Below are positions 35,106-44,776 of a stretch of DNA of 64,000 bases, piece after piece. The position numbers were made by a program, and so were the translations under genes. This DNA is from Rhizobium sp. L1K21 (GTDB lineage Bacteria; Pseudomonadota; Alphaproteobacteria; Rhizobiales; Rhizobiaceae): assembly GCF_024055895.1 (NCBI RefSeq), contig NZ_JAMXLE010000001.1, positions 372,001 to 436,000 of the forward strand. The letters are read 5' to 3'. The number at the start of each line of letters is the position of its first letter. Position 1 is the stretch's first letter. Below the pieces are notes generated by a model. The model made no database searches, was not told the DNA's origin, and was given only the letters and a program-made list of their open reading frames with translations.

Positions 35106-35810
35106 TCATTTTTTGTCAGCAGTATTTTCGCGCCTCTCCGTTTCCCTCTCGCGCCATTCCTTTTGCATCACCATGCGCCGGCGCGGATAGGTTTTGCCGG
35201 TGTCGGTGGCTTCCAGCATCCGGTCGATGCGGAAGGAGCGGTAATCCTTGCGCAGTTCGCACCATGCGGCCACGACGCGCACCTTCTCAAAAAAGCCGAT
35301 GGCGATGGGCCAGATGTGGCGCGCGCTCACCTTGTCGTCCTTGTCGGTGTAGCGGATGTCGAGAATGTGTTCGGCGCGCATGGCCTTGCGAATGACAGAC
35401 AGATCGACAACGCCGGTCAAAACGTCGGGCGTCGGCAACATGAAGCCGGCATCCTCCAGCCTGGGTGCAAGGTCCGGCGGCAGGACCGCCGAGACTTTGG
35501 CGAGAAGGCTCTGTGCGGAGCGGGCCAGTTCGTGATCCGTACGTCCGGCAACCCAGCGTGCGCCGAGCGTGAGCGCTTCGATTTCGTCTTCTGAAAACAT
35601 CAGCGGCGGCAACAGGAAGCCGGGCCTCAGCACATAGCCGAGACCGGCCTCGCCCTCAATATGCGCACCCTGTGCCTGCAGGGTGGCAATGTCGCGATAA
35701 AGCGTCCTCAGGCTGACGCCCATGGTTTCGGCCAGTTTCTGGCCGCTGACGGGATAGCGGTGCTGGCGCAATTCCTGGATGAGGTTGATCAGTCTTTGCG
35801 AACGGGACAT
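35106..35810 (-). CDS. YafY-type transcriptional regulator (HTH_11 + WYL domain)
   Basis: The 234-residue protein has an N-terminal DeoR-like winged helix (RLINLIQELRQHRYPVSGQKLAETMGVSLRTLYRDIATLQAQGAHI) and a WYL sensor domain with HIWPIAIGFFEKVRVVAAWCELRKDYRSFRIDRM, in which the WYL triplet is replaced by VVAAWCE. WYL domains bind nucleic acids or small ligands. Neighbouring VOC genes are common for this subgroup and are a likely target. It is divergent from the aldolase at 35955. Confidence 0.88.
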   Translation of the reverse strand: MSRSQRLINLIQELRQHRYPVSGQKLAETMGVSLRTLYRDIATLQAQGAHIEGEAGLGYVLRPGFLLPPLMFSEDEIEALTLGARWVAGRTDHELARSAQSLLAKVSAVLPPDLAPRLEDAGFMLPTPDVLTGVVDLSVIRKAMRAEHILDIRYTDKDDKVSARHIWPIAIGFFEKVRVVAAWCELRKDYRSFRIDRMLEATDTGKTYPRRRMVMQKEWRERETERRENTADKK

Positions 35811-35954
35811 GATGAGGCCTTCGGTTGAGTGCGAATATCATACCCAACTGTCAGAATTTGGCAGTATATAAAATTCGGCTTTTCACTCGACATGCAGGCC
35901 GCGGTCCTTTATCACGGTGCTAATTTCAATCGGTTTAAAAGAGGGACAAGTCCC

Positions 35955-36593
35955 ATGACTGCGAAGACAGACACGCTGCTTTCCGTTCTCAAACTGCAGC
36001 CGGTGGTGCCGGTGCTGATCGTTGACGATGCCAAGGATGCGGTGCCTTTGGCGCGTGCGCTGGTCAAGGGCGGTTTGAAGGCGATTGAGGTGACGATGCG
36101 CACGCCGGCGGCGCTCGATGCCGTGCGCGCTGTTGCCAACGAGGTCGAGGGCGCGGTTCCCGGTGCTGGCACGATTTTGAATGCAAAACATTTCGAGCAG
36201 GCGGTTGCAGCCGGTTCGCAGTTCATCGTCAGCCCCGGTGCCACGACAAACCTCATTGATGCGGCCAATGATTCAGACGTGCCTCTGCTTCCAGGTGCCG
36301 CCAGCCCGAGCGAAATCATGACGCTTCTGGAAGCCGGCATCAATGTCATGAAATTCTTTCCGGCCGAGCAGTCGGGCGGCGCGGCCTATCTGAAGTCGCT
36401 CGCGTCTCCGTTCGGCGGTGTTCTGTTCTGCCCGACTGGCGGCATATCGCTGAAGAACGCGAAAGACTATCTTTCGCTCCCGAATGTCGTGTGTGTCGGC
36501 GGTTCATGGGTGGCGCCAAAAGAACTCGTGGCTGCAGGCGATTGGGAGGGCATAACCAAGCTTGCTGCGGAGGCTTGCGCGCTTCTTGGCTGA
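35955..36593 (+). CDS. eda: 2-dehydro-3-deoxyphosphogluconate (KDPG) aldolase
   Basis: The class I aldolase splits KDPG to pyruvate and glyceraldehyde 3-phosphate in the Entner-Doudoroff pathway. The 212 residues carry the catalytic glutamate in KAIEVTMRTPAALDAV, the phosphate-binding VPGAGTILN and FIVSPGATTNL, and the Schiff-base lysine in MKFFPAEQSGG; the tail CPTGGISLKN is canonical. ATG 35955 is preceded by AGAGGGA; an upstream ATG in frame at 35829 adds 42 residues not seen in the family. Other Entner-Doudoroff genes (edd, zwf) are not adjacent. Confidence 0.95.
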   Translation: MTAKTDTLLSVLKLQPVVPVLIVDDAKDAVPLARALVKGGLKAIEVTMRTPAALDAVRAVANEVEGAVPGAGTILNAKHFEQAVAAGSQFIVSPGATTNLIDAANDSDVPLLPGAASPSEIMTLLEAGINVMKFFPAEQSGGAAYLKSLASPFGGVLFCPTGGISLKNAKDYLSLPNVVCVGGSWVAPKELVAAGDWEGITKLAAEACALLG

Positions 36594-36672
36594 ACCAATC
36601 CACTGAGCGTAATTGCAAATGCGAATTTGCGTTCCTATCTCGTGATCAACAACCACGCGATGGGAGGTTTTG

Positions 36673-37368
36673 ATGTTCGATCCGAAACAGTTGCTGGACC
36701 AATTGCTGGGCTCGCAGGTGCCTGGAACGACCGGGACGGTGCGCGAGAAGGCCAATGATGCGGTCAATCTCGCAAAAGCAAACCCGCTTGCAACCGGCGC
36801 TATTGCTGCGGCGCTTCTGGGAACGGGTATGGGCCGAAAGCTGACCGGATCGGCCTTGAAGCTCGGTGGGCTGGCGGCAATTGCAGGACTTGGCTATCAC
36901 GCTTATCAGAACTACCAGAAAGGCCGGCAGCCTCAAGAGGGGCAATTGCCAAGCGAACCGGAGCTTCTGCCGCCTCCCGATTCCGAATTTGGGTCCGCAT
37001 CTTCGGCCCAGGCCGATGATTTTGCGCTCGTGCTCGTGCGGGCGATGATTGCAGCGGCGCGCGCCGACGGTCACATTGATGAAAGAGAGCGCCAGCAGAT
37101 TTTGGGCAAGGTTCAGACCAGTGGCCTTGATGCGGATGCCGCCGCTTTTCTCGATGCAGAGCTTTCGAACCCGGTTGATCTGGATAGCATTATCGCTGCA
37201 GCAAAAACGGAAGCGCAAAAGGTGGAGCTTTACACCGCATCCCGTCTGGCAATCGACCCGGATACGCGCGCAGAACGAGGCTATCTCGACCTCCTGGCGG
37301 GACGGCTCGGCCTGGCCGATCCGTTGATTGACCATATTGACGCGACCGTTTCGGCAGCGAAGGTCTGA
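36673..37368 (+). CDS. DUF533 protein (YebE-like, TerB-type C-terminal domain)
   Basis: The 231-residue protein has a Gly/Ala hydrophobic segment (ATGAIAAALLGTGMGRKLTGSALKLGGLAAIAGLGYHAYQ, residues 40-80), a Pro/Glu linker, and a C-terminal helical TerB-like domain (LVRAMIAAARADGHIDERERQQILGKV). This is the DUF533/YebE architecture, associated in enterobacteria with the inner membrane and envelope stress. GGGAGG precedes ATG 36673 by six bases. A terminator follows at 37389. Confidence 0.85.
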   Translation: MFDPKQLLDQLLGSQVPGTTGTVREKANDAVNLAKANPLATGAIAAALLGTGMGRKLTGSALKLGGLAAIAGLGYHAYQNYQKGRQPQEGQLPSEPELLPPPDSEFGSASSAQADDFALVLVRAMIAAARADGHIDERERQQILGKVQTSGLDADAAAFLDAELSNPVDLDSIIAAAKTEAQKVELYTASRLAIDPDTRAERGYLDLLAGRLGLADPLIDHIDATVSAAKV

Positions 37369-37388
37369 CCGGTTGTCCGCGATGAAAG

Positions 37389-37435
37389 AATGCTGAGAAA
37401 ATCGGTGTTGAGTCGCTGATTTTTCAGCATTTTTT
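37389..37435 (+). terminator. Terminator of the DUF533 gene
   Basis: AATGCTGA (37389-37396) pairs with TCAGCATT (37424-37431), with further A/T pairing inside (GAAAATC/GATTTT), followed by TTTT. Confidence 0.7.
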
Positions 37436-37610
37436 GCTTGTGTGGGAGTGTCACGGCGTATTTCCGTTGAGATACACCAAAAAGGATGTATTGTCACTTT
37501 TGCGCTACAGTGCGTTCATTTTTTAGAAAAATTTTCCGCATTTTCTTCGTCAAATGCCATCTGATGGAATAATGTTTTCCATTTCTGAAAAACTGGCGTT
37601 CCGCTAAAAT

Positions 37611-37622
37611 TCTTACGTAAGA
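37611..37622. promoter_or_regulatory. Palindrome in the promoter of the FadL-family gene
   Basis: TCTTACGTAAGA is a perfect 12-bp palindrome 93 bases before the porin ATG, inside A/T-rich sequence (AAAAT on its left, TTTT on its right). A FadR- or TetR-type operator is possible. The rest of the 347-base gap 37369-37715 is A/T-rich with no other recognisable feature beyond the terminator. Confidence 0.4.
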
Positions 37623-37715
37623 TTTTCAAAGGTGGCGCGGTATTGGCCTCGCCGAGCGGCATTTGATTTACTTCAATTTCGGGTTTGAATTCCATTCGTT
37701 AAGAGGAGGAATGGA

Positions 37716-38831
37716 ATGAACTCAAGATTATTCAAGATCACATTTGCTGCGTTCGTGGGGACGATTGCAGCAACCAGCCATGCCGCTGCAGGAGGATTTT
37801 CGCGAGGGGATGCCAATACGGATATTCTCTTCGAAAACGGTGCGGCGAATGTTGAAGTTGGCGGAACCTATGTCAGCCCGCATCGCTCGTACACGACGAT
37901 CAATGGTGCCGCTGGAACCGATCCAAACTTCTCCGAGGATTATTGGATTCCAAGCGTAGCGGCCAAGGTGCGTATATTTGACAACCTGTCATGCGCATTC
38001 ACCTATACCCAGCCGTTCGGCGGCTCCATCAAATATGGACCGCAGGCTTATGCGTCATGGGCTTCGGCAAATGCCAAAAGGTGGAGTTCGTTCGACACCA
38101 ACGAATTCGGCAGCACCTGCGATGTCAGCTTTGATGCGGGCCCGGGACGGATCCATTTCCTGGGTGGCGCATTTCTTCAGACCTTCGATTACAAGCAATC
38201 GACGCGGCTCGGTTTCCTAAATATTAAAGACGACGGTAAGTGGGGCTACCGCCTGGGTGTGGGTTACGACATACCCGAATATGCGCTGCGTGCATCCTTG
38301 ATGTATCGCTCTGAAGTCCAGCACAAGGCGACCGGCACATTCCTGTTCGGTACCACGCCATTGAGTGCGAATGCATCTGGCACGCTTCCGCAGTCCGTCG
38401 AGTTGAGCCTGCAGTCAGGTGTTGCGCCCGGTTGGCTGGTTTACGGTTCGGTCAAGTGGACTGACTGGAGCGTGCTGCAAAAGTTGACGACGAATGTCCA
38501 GCTCTTGGGTGCGTCATCCGATAACTACTTCTGGCGCGACGGCTGGACGGTTCAGGGTGGTGTTGCGCATCAGTTCACTGACGATATCGCCGGCACTGTC
38601 AACCTGACCTGGGACCGTGGTGTTGGTACGGGCGCAGATATCCAGACAGATACCTGGACCGTTGGGCTCGGCACCGAAATTAAAGCCGGTCCTGGCAAGC
38701 TGCAGTTGGGGGCAGGGATCAGCTATCTGACGGCTGGAAGCCAGACGCTGGCGAAAAGTGGCACATTTGCTGCCACAGCCAACGGCGACTGGGCCTATGC
38801 ATTGCGGGCAGGTTACAAGATTCAGTTCTAA
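37716..38831 (+). CDS. FadL/OmpP1-family outer-membrane transport protein
   Basis: The 371-residue beta-barrel protein has a signal peptide (to TSHA, about residue 24) followed by AAGGFSRGDANTDILFENGAANVEVGGTYV, typical of the FadL/TodX (Toluene_X) family. Alternating amphipathic strands and a C-terminal aromatic (YKIQF) support outer-membrane insertion. Family members take up long-chain fatty acids or aromatic hydrocarbons. GGAGG precedes ATG 37716 by seven bases; the gene has its own terminator. A fatty-acid substrate is plausible but not shown. Confidence 0.9.
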   Translation: MNSRLFKITFAAFVGTIAATSHAAAGGFSRGDANTDILFENGAANVEVGGTYVSPHRSYTTINGAAGTDPNFSEDYWIPSVAAKVRIFDNLSCAFTYTQPFGGSIKYGPQAYASWASANAKRWSSFDTNEFGSTCDVSFDAGPGRIHFLGGAFLQTFDYKQSTRLGFLNIKDDGKWGYRLGVGYDIPEYALRASLMYRSEVQHKATGTFLFGTTPLSANASGTLPQSVELSLQSGVAPGWLVYGSVKWTDWSVLQKLTTNVQLLGASSDNYFWRDGWTVQGGVAHQFTDDIAGTVNLTWDRGVGTGADIQTDTWTVGLGTEIKAGPGKLQLGAGISYLTAGSQTLAKSGTFAATANGDWAYALRAGYKIQF

Positions 38832-38854
38832 TCTTGCCGCGATTGCGATCAATC

Positions 38855-38889
38855 AAAAGCCGCCGGGTGCATTGCTCCGGCGGCTTTTT
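38855..38889. terminator. Bidirectional terminator between fadL-like and chemoreceptor genes
   Basis: AGCCGCCGG (38858-38866) pairs with CCGGCGGCT (38877-38885), flanked by AAAA and TTTTT, so it can serve both the plus-strand porin and the minus-strand chemoreceptor. Confidence 0.82.
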
Positions 38890-38912
38890 GCTTGCTCTTG
38901 ATTGAAGGCGGC

Positions 38913-40763
<1,851 letters not shown>

Positions 40764-40986
40764 CTAAGCCCCCTAGAATTGGCCAGTAGAGGCTGAAGGT
40801 AAAATTTTAATATTTGATTTAAGATAATTTTTTATCGGATTTACATTGCCTTATTCTATGCGCAGCTGGCCGACTGCGTCCTGCAGACGGTTATCCTATG
40901 TCGTTTTGTTTGTTGCCTTTTTTCCCTCTTTCAAACTATGGTCCAGGCGGTTCGCCAATGGGGCCTTTTTTGCTCGGGGAAGAAAT

Positions 40987-41670
40987 ATGAATGATCTGAC
41001 CAATTGGACGCCGCGTCCCATGCCCGCTTCGGTCAGGCTGGAGGGGCGTTATGTGATGGTGATTCCCTACCAGCCGGATGCGCACGATCAAGCATTGTGG
41101 GATGCCTTTGGCGGTCTCGCGATCAATCAGCTGCTGGCCTATTTTGCCTGTCCCGATTTTTACTCTGTCGAAGAATTTTCGGCATGGTCGGATGCCGTTT
41201 CGAAGGCGGGTTGGCTCAGGGAAGTATTCGTCAATAAAGAAACCGGCGCGGTTGTCGGCATGGCGCATTATATGCGGGCAGACCCTGCCAATGGTGTTGT
41301 TGAAGTAGGCGGTGTGGCGCATGGGCCGGCTATGGCGCGAACGCCCATGTCAACGGAAGCACATTACCTGATGGCCAAGCATGTGTTTGAGGATCTGGGC
41401 TACCGTCGCTATGAATGGAAGTGTCACAACGAAAATGCACCCAGCAAACGCACGGCGGAGCGTTATGGCTTCACCTTTGAGGGCGTGTTCCGCCAGCATG
41501 CGATTTCACGCGGCAAAAACCGCGACACGGCATGGTTTTCGATGATCGACACGGAATGGCCACTTCTGGCTGCGGCATTTGAGACATGGCTTTCGCCGCA
41601 GAACTTCGATAGTGAGGGCAGGCAGCAGAAAAAGCTGGAGGATATCCGCGCCGAACTGGCGACCGGATAA
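40987..41670 (+). CDS. GNAT acetyltransferase (Acetyltransf_3, RimJ-like)
   Basis: The 227-residue protein contains VGMAHYMRADPANGVVEVGGVAHGPAMARTPMSTEAHYLMAKHVFEDLGYRRYEWKCHNENAPSKRTAERYGF, a typical RimJ/RimL-type fold with the C-terminal NxxS..A..YGF signature. ATG 40987 has GGGGAAG eight bases upstream; an earlier in-frame ATG (40846) would add 47 atypical residues. It precedes a small membrane-protein gene by 19 bases. The substrate is unknown; relatives acetylate protein N-termini, antibiotics or small amines. Confidence 0.85.
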   Translation: MNDLTNWTPRPMPASVRLEGRYVMVIPYQPDAHDQALWDAFGGLAINQLLAYFACPDFYSVEEFSAWSDAVSKAGWLREVFVNKETGAVVGMAHYMRADPANGVVEVGGVAHGPAMARTPMSTEAHYLMAKHVFEDLGYRRYEWKCHNENAPSKRTAERYGFTFEGVFRQHAISRGKNRDTAWFSMIDTEWPLLAAAFETWLSPQNFDSEGRQQKKLEDIRAELATG

Positions 41671-41689
41671 GCAGCGGAAAGACCTTCTC

Positions 41690-41896
41690 ATGACTGACAC
41701 CGAAAACAAGAAAACCTCGCCGGCCATTGCCGCGGCGATCATTCTGGTTTGTGCCGGATTGCTGCTTTATTTCATGCCCAAGCTTGTGATGTGGATTTCA
41801 ACCTATTCACCCGCGCTTGCCGTGGCCGTCGGCGCCGTCATCGTTTGCGGCTTCTTTATTCTTTTCTGGATCCGGTCCCGCTTTCAGAAGCGCTGA
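41690..41896 (+). CDS. Small two-helix membrane protein
   Basis: The 68-residue protein has two strong hydrophobic segments (SPAIAAAIILVCAGLLLYFMPKLVMWI and [22 protein letters not shown]) with a basic C-terminus SRFQKR. A fairly weak GAAAG precedes ATG 41690. The last 41 bases overlap convergent epmB. It is not a family I recognise; small double-helix proteins of this kind are common near acetyltransferase genes in rhizobia by position only. Confidence 0.6.
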   Translation: MTDTENKKTSPAIAAAIILVCAGLLLYFMPKLVMWISTYSPALAVAVGAVIVCGFFILFWIRSRFQKR

Positions 41897-42929
41897 TAGG
41901 TGGCGGATAGCGGTGCGGTTTGCCGTTGAAATCTCTCAGGGTCAACTGTCCATCCGCAAATGCGTATTCCGCCGGGTTCAGGACGGCTTTGCCGTGGCCG
42001 CCTGGAATGTCGAGCATGTAGGTCGGCTGACAAAGACCTGAGAGCCGGCCGCGCAGTTGGCGCATCAGTTCTTGCCCCTCTTCAACGCTGACGCGGAAAT
42101 GTCCCGTGCCAGGTGCGAGGTCGGGATGGTGCAGATAATAAGGCTTGATACGGTTTTCGACGAAGGTGCGCATCAGGTCTGCGAGGGTCTGAACATTGTC
42201 ATTGATGCCCCTCAGCAGCACTGATTGGCTGATCATGGATATTCCGCTGTCAATCAGTCTTGCGCAAGCATCTCGTCCGGCATTTGAGAATTCGTCGGCG
42301 TGGTTGGCGTGGAGCGCGATGTAGATCGTCTTGCCGCTTTCCTTCAGCACATCTACCAGCGCTGCCGTTACCCGTTCCGGATCGACCAGCGGGACGCGAG
42401 TGTGAAACCGCAAGATCTTTACATGCGGTATGGCGCGGATGGGCTCCAGAATGGCGCGCAGCCTTCCGGGCGAGAGAACCAGCGGATCGCCGCCAGTGAA
42501 AATGACCTCCCAGATTTCATCGTGCTTGCGGATATAATCGAGTGCGGCATTCAGTTTCTCGTTTGCGAGAAGACCGTCGCCGGTCGGCCCCACCATTTCG
42601 CGGCGGAAGCAGAAGCGGCAATAGACCGGACAGACATGCACGGCTTTCAACAGCACCCGGTCGGGATAGCGATGGACTATGCCCTCAACGGGCGTATGGG
42701 CGCGGTCGCCAATCGGGTCTGCGTCTTCTGGTGGGGAGGTCTGGAGTTCTTGTGGATCAGGGATGAACTGCCTGGCGATTGGGTCATTGCGCTGCCTGAT
42801 CAGCGCTTGCATGTGCGGTGTCACGGCAACGGCGTAGCGTTCGGCCACTGCGCTCAAAGCGTCACGTTCATCTTCTTGAGCATGACCGGCCCTGATCAAT
42901 GCCTCAATTGTTGTCAGCGTTGCGGTCAA
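41856..42929 (-). CDS. epmB: EF-P lysine 2,3-aminomutase-like radical SAM protein (EpmB)
   Basis: EpmB converts (S)-alpha-lysine to (R)-beta-lysine for modification of elongation factor P. The roughly 357-residue protein has the radical SAM cluster motif [11 protein letters not shown] (CxxxCxxC), a GGDPL glycine-rich SAM motif, and the PLP lysine in [13 protein letters not shown]. The start is ambiguous: TTG 42929 has GGAG upstream and overlaps the epmA stop as TTGA; a longer TTG start at 42956 also exists. It is coupled to epmA and divergent from efp. Confidence 0.9.
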   Translation of the reverse strand: MTATLTTIEALIRAGHAQEDERDALSAVAERYAVAVTPHMQALIRQRNDPIARQFIPDPQELQTSPPEDADPIGDRAHTPVEGIVHRYPDRVLLKAVHVCPVYCRFCFRREMVGPTGDGLLANEKLNAALDYIRKHDEIWEVIFTGGDPLVLSPGRLRAILEPIRAIPHVKILRFHTRVPLVDPERVTAALVDVLKESGKTIYIALHANHADEFSNAGRDACARLIDSGISMISQSVLLRGINDNVQTLADLMRTFVENRIKPYYLHHPDLAPGTGHFRVSVEEGQELMRQLRGRLSGLCQPTYMLDIPGGHGKAVLNPAEYAFADGQLTLRDFNGKPHRYPPPISASESGTGSRKE

Positions 42930-43978
42930 TTTTCCGTCTCCGCAACCGGTGCCCAAAGCACCTGTTCGATGTGCGTTGCGCCCGTTGCCAGCATGGCGAG
43001 TCGATCGAAGCCGAGTGCTATTCCACTGGCTTGAGGCATGATTTCGAGGGCTGCCAGGAGGTCGTCGTCTATCGGATAGGTTTCGCCGTAAATGCGTTTT
43101 TTCTCGCGCATTTCAGCCTCGAAACGGCGGCGCTGTTCTGCGGCGTTGGTGAGTTCCCCGAAAGCGTTGGCAAGTTCCACGCCACAGGCATAAAGCTCGA
43201 AGCGCTCGGCAACGCGGCTGTCATGCGGGGCGGGGCGGGCAAGGGCGGCTTCGGCGACGGGATATTCCATCAGGATCGTGGCTCGGCCCATGCCGAGATG
43301 AGGTTCGACCGCGCCGACGATGATCTTGGAGAAGATATCCGCCCAGGTGTCGTCGGTGCTGACCGTGAAGCCGGCTTGCGTTGCCGCAGTGGCCAGCGTG
43401 TCACGTTTGGTGGTGCCGTCGGGGTCGATCGAGGCGAGGAGATCGACGCGGGCATAGGTTTGAAAGGCTTCGGCCACCGTCAAGCGCTCAGGTTCGGCGA
43501 AAGGATCGCAGGTCTGGCCGCGCCATTCAAATTGCCGCGTTCCGGTGGTTGTCGCGGCGAGTTTGACGACATCGGCGCAATCGGCCATCAGCCGGTCGTA
43601 GTTTTCGCCGGTACGATACCATTCCAGCATGGTGAACTCGGGATGATGGAGTGGGCCGCGTTCACGATTGCGGTAAACATGGGAAAAACAGGCGATTTTC
43701 GGTTCTCCTGCCGCCAGAAGTTTCTTGCAGGCGAATTCCGGCGAAGTGTGGAGATGAAGCGGTTTGCGACTGCCGTCGAGGGATATGGCTTCGGTGGAAA
43801 ATGCGTGCAGATGGGCTTCGTTGCCCGGCGATATCTGCAGGCTGGCAACATCGACTTCGACGAAGTCGCGTTCGGCAAACCACATTCGCATGGCTGCGAG
43901 CACACGGTTGCGTCCGATGAGCAAAGGTCGCCGGTCGGCATGTCTTTCAGGCTTCCACCAGGGGGATGGCTCGGTCAT
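42926..43978 (-). CDS. epmA: EF-P-(R)-beta-lysine ligase (EpmA/GenX/PoxA)
   Basis: This truncated class II LysRS paralogue attaches beta-lysine to the conserved lysine of EF-P. The 350-residue product lacks the OB-fold anticodon domain. It retains motif 1 ([10 protein letters not shown]), motif 2 ([24 protein letters not shown]-type) and motif 3 ([17 protein letters not shown]). ATG 43978 has GGAGAG upstream. It is separate from true LysRS, which is encoded at 8254-9753. Its stop overlaps epmB. Confidence 0.94.
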   Translation of the reverse strand: MTEPSPWWKPERHADRRPLLIGRNRVLAAMRMWFAERDFVEVDVASLQISPGNEAHLHAFSTEAISLDGSRKPLHLHTSPEFACKKLLAAGEPKIACFSHVYRNRERGPLHHPEFTMLEWYRTGENYDRLMADCADVVKLAATTTGTRQFEWRGQTCDPFAEPERLTVAEAFQTYARVDLLASIDPDGTTKRDTLATAATQAGFTVSTDDTWADIFSKIIVGAVEPHLGMGRATILMEYPVAEAALARPAPHDSRVAERFELYACGVELANAFGELTNAAEQRRRFEAEMREKKRIYGETYPIDDDLLAALEIMPQASGIALGFDRLAMLATGATHIEQVLWAPVAETEN

Positions 43979-44143
43979 GTCTCTCCGGTTCTGCTCTTGC
44001 AGCGTCTTTTGCGTCTCTTGGACTGGCAATTTCAACAAAAGTGCGTTAGAGGCGCGGGCAAGCAAATAACTCTTTCGGCTTTGCTGCGCTCTTTAAGACG
44101 CCTTCTGCCGCGAGACAAGCAAAGACATAAAGAAGGAATACTC

Positions 44144-44713
44144 ATGGCCAAGGTCATCGCCTCTTCGCTTCGCAAGGGTAATGTCGTTGATGTGGACGGC
44201 AGGCTCTACGTTGTTCTGACGGCTCAGAATTTCCACCCCGGCAAAGGCACCCCGGTGACCCAGGTCGATATGCGCCGCATTTCAGACGGCACGAAAGTGT
44301 CTGAGCGCTGGAAAACAACCGAACAGGTGGAGCGTGCGCATGTGGAAGACACATCCTTCTCCTATCTCTACAACGACGCCGAAGGCTTCCATTTCATGAA
44401 CCCGGAAAGCTTCGAGCAGATCACCATGGACCCGGAAACGGTGGGTGATGCGCAGGCCTATCTGGAAGAAGGCATGAGCGTGATGCTTTCGGTTCACGAA
44501 GGCAATGCGATTGCAATCGATCTGCCGCGCCATGCAACGCTTGAGGTTGTTGAGACCGAGCCGGTCGTGAAGGGCCAGACGGCCTCTTCGTCCTATAAGC
44601 CGGCGATCCTTTCCAACGGTGTGCGCACATCCGTACCGCCGCATATTTCAGCGGGCACCCGCATCGTGGTGTTGACGGAAGATGGTTCTTACGTCGAGCG
44701 CGCCAAAGACTGA
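44144..44713 (+). CDS. efp: Translation elongation factor P
   Basis: EF-P rescues ribosomes stalled on polyproline. The 189 residues have the KOW-like domain I with the modified-loop lysine [10 protein letters not shown] (Lys34, the site of beta-lysylation), domain II, and the C-terminal signature [28 protein letters not shown] precedes ATG 44144. It is divergent from epmA-epmB by 165 bases, so substrate and both modifying enzymes are encoded together; the hydroxylase EpmC is not seen in the window. Confidence 0.97.
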   Translation: MAKVIASSLRKGNVVDVDGRLYVVLTAQNFHPGKGTPVTQVDMRRISDGTKVSERWKTTEQVERAHVEDTSFSYLYNDAEGFHFMNPESFEQITMDPETVGDAQAYLEEGMSVMLSVHEGNAIAIDLPRHATLEVVETEPVVKGQTASSSYKPAILSNGVRTSVPPHISAGTRIVVLTEDGSYVERAKD

Positions 44714-44734
44714 TTGTCTTTGCGACTGTATCTC

Positions 44735-44772
44735 AAAAGCCCTCTTTTCCTCTTCGGAATGGAGGGCTTTTC
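44735..44772. terminator. Bidirectional terminator between efp and the GGDEF-EAL gene
   Basis: AAAAGCCCTC (44735-44744) pairs with GAGGGCTTTT (44762-44771), flanked by A and T runs. It lies 22 bases after the efp stop and just before the GGDEF-EAL stop. Confidence 0.8.
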
Positions 44773-44776
44773 GGTT

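Noticed and set aside
42899-44143. A 415-codon open frame in front of and continuous with efp, which would make a 604-residue protein
   Set aside because: It is antisense to epmA across almost its whole length, while epmA has all class II synthetase motifs. The family start of EF-P is ATG 44144 with its own ribosome-binding site.
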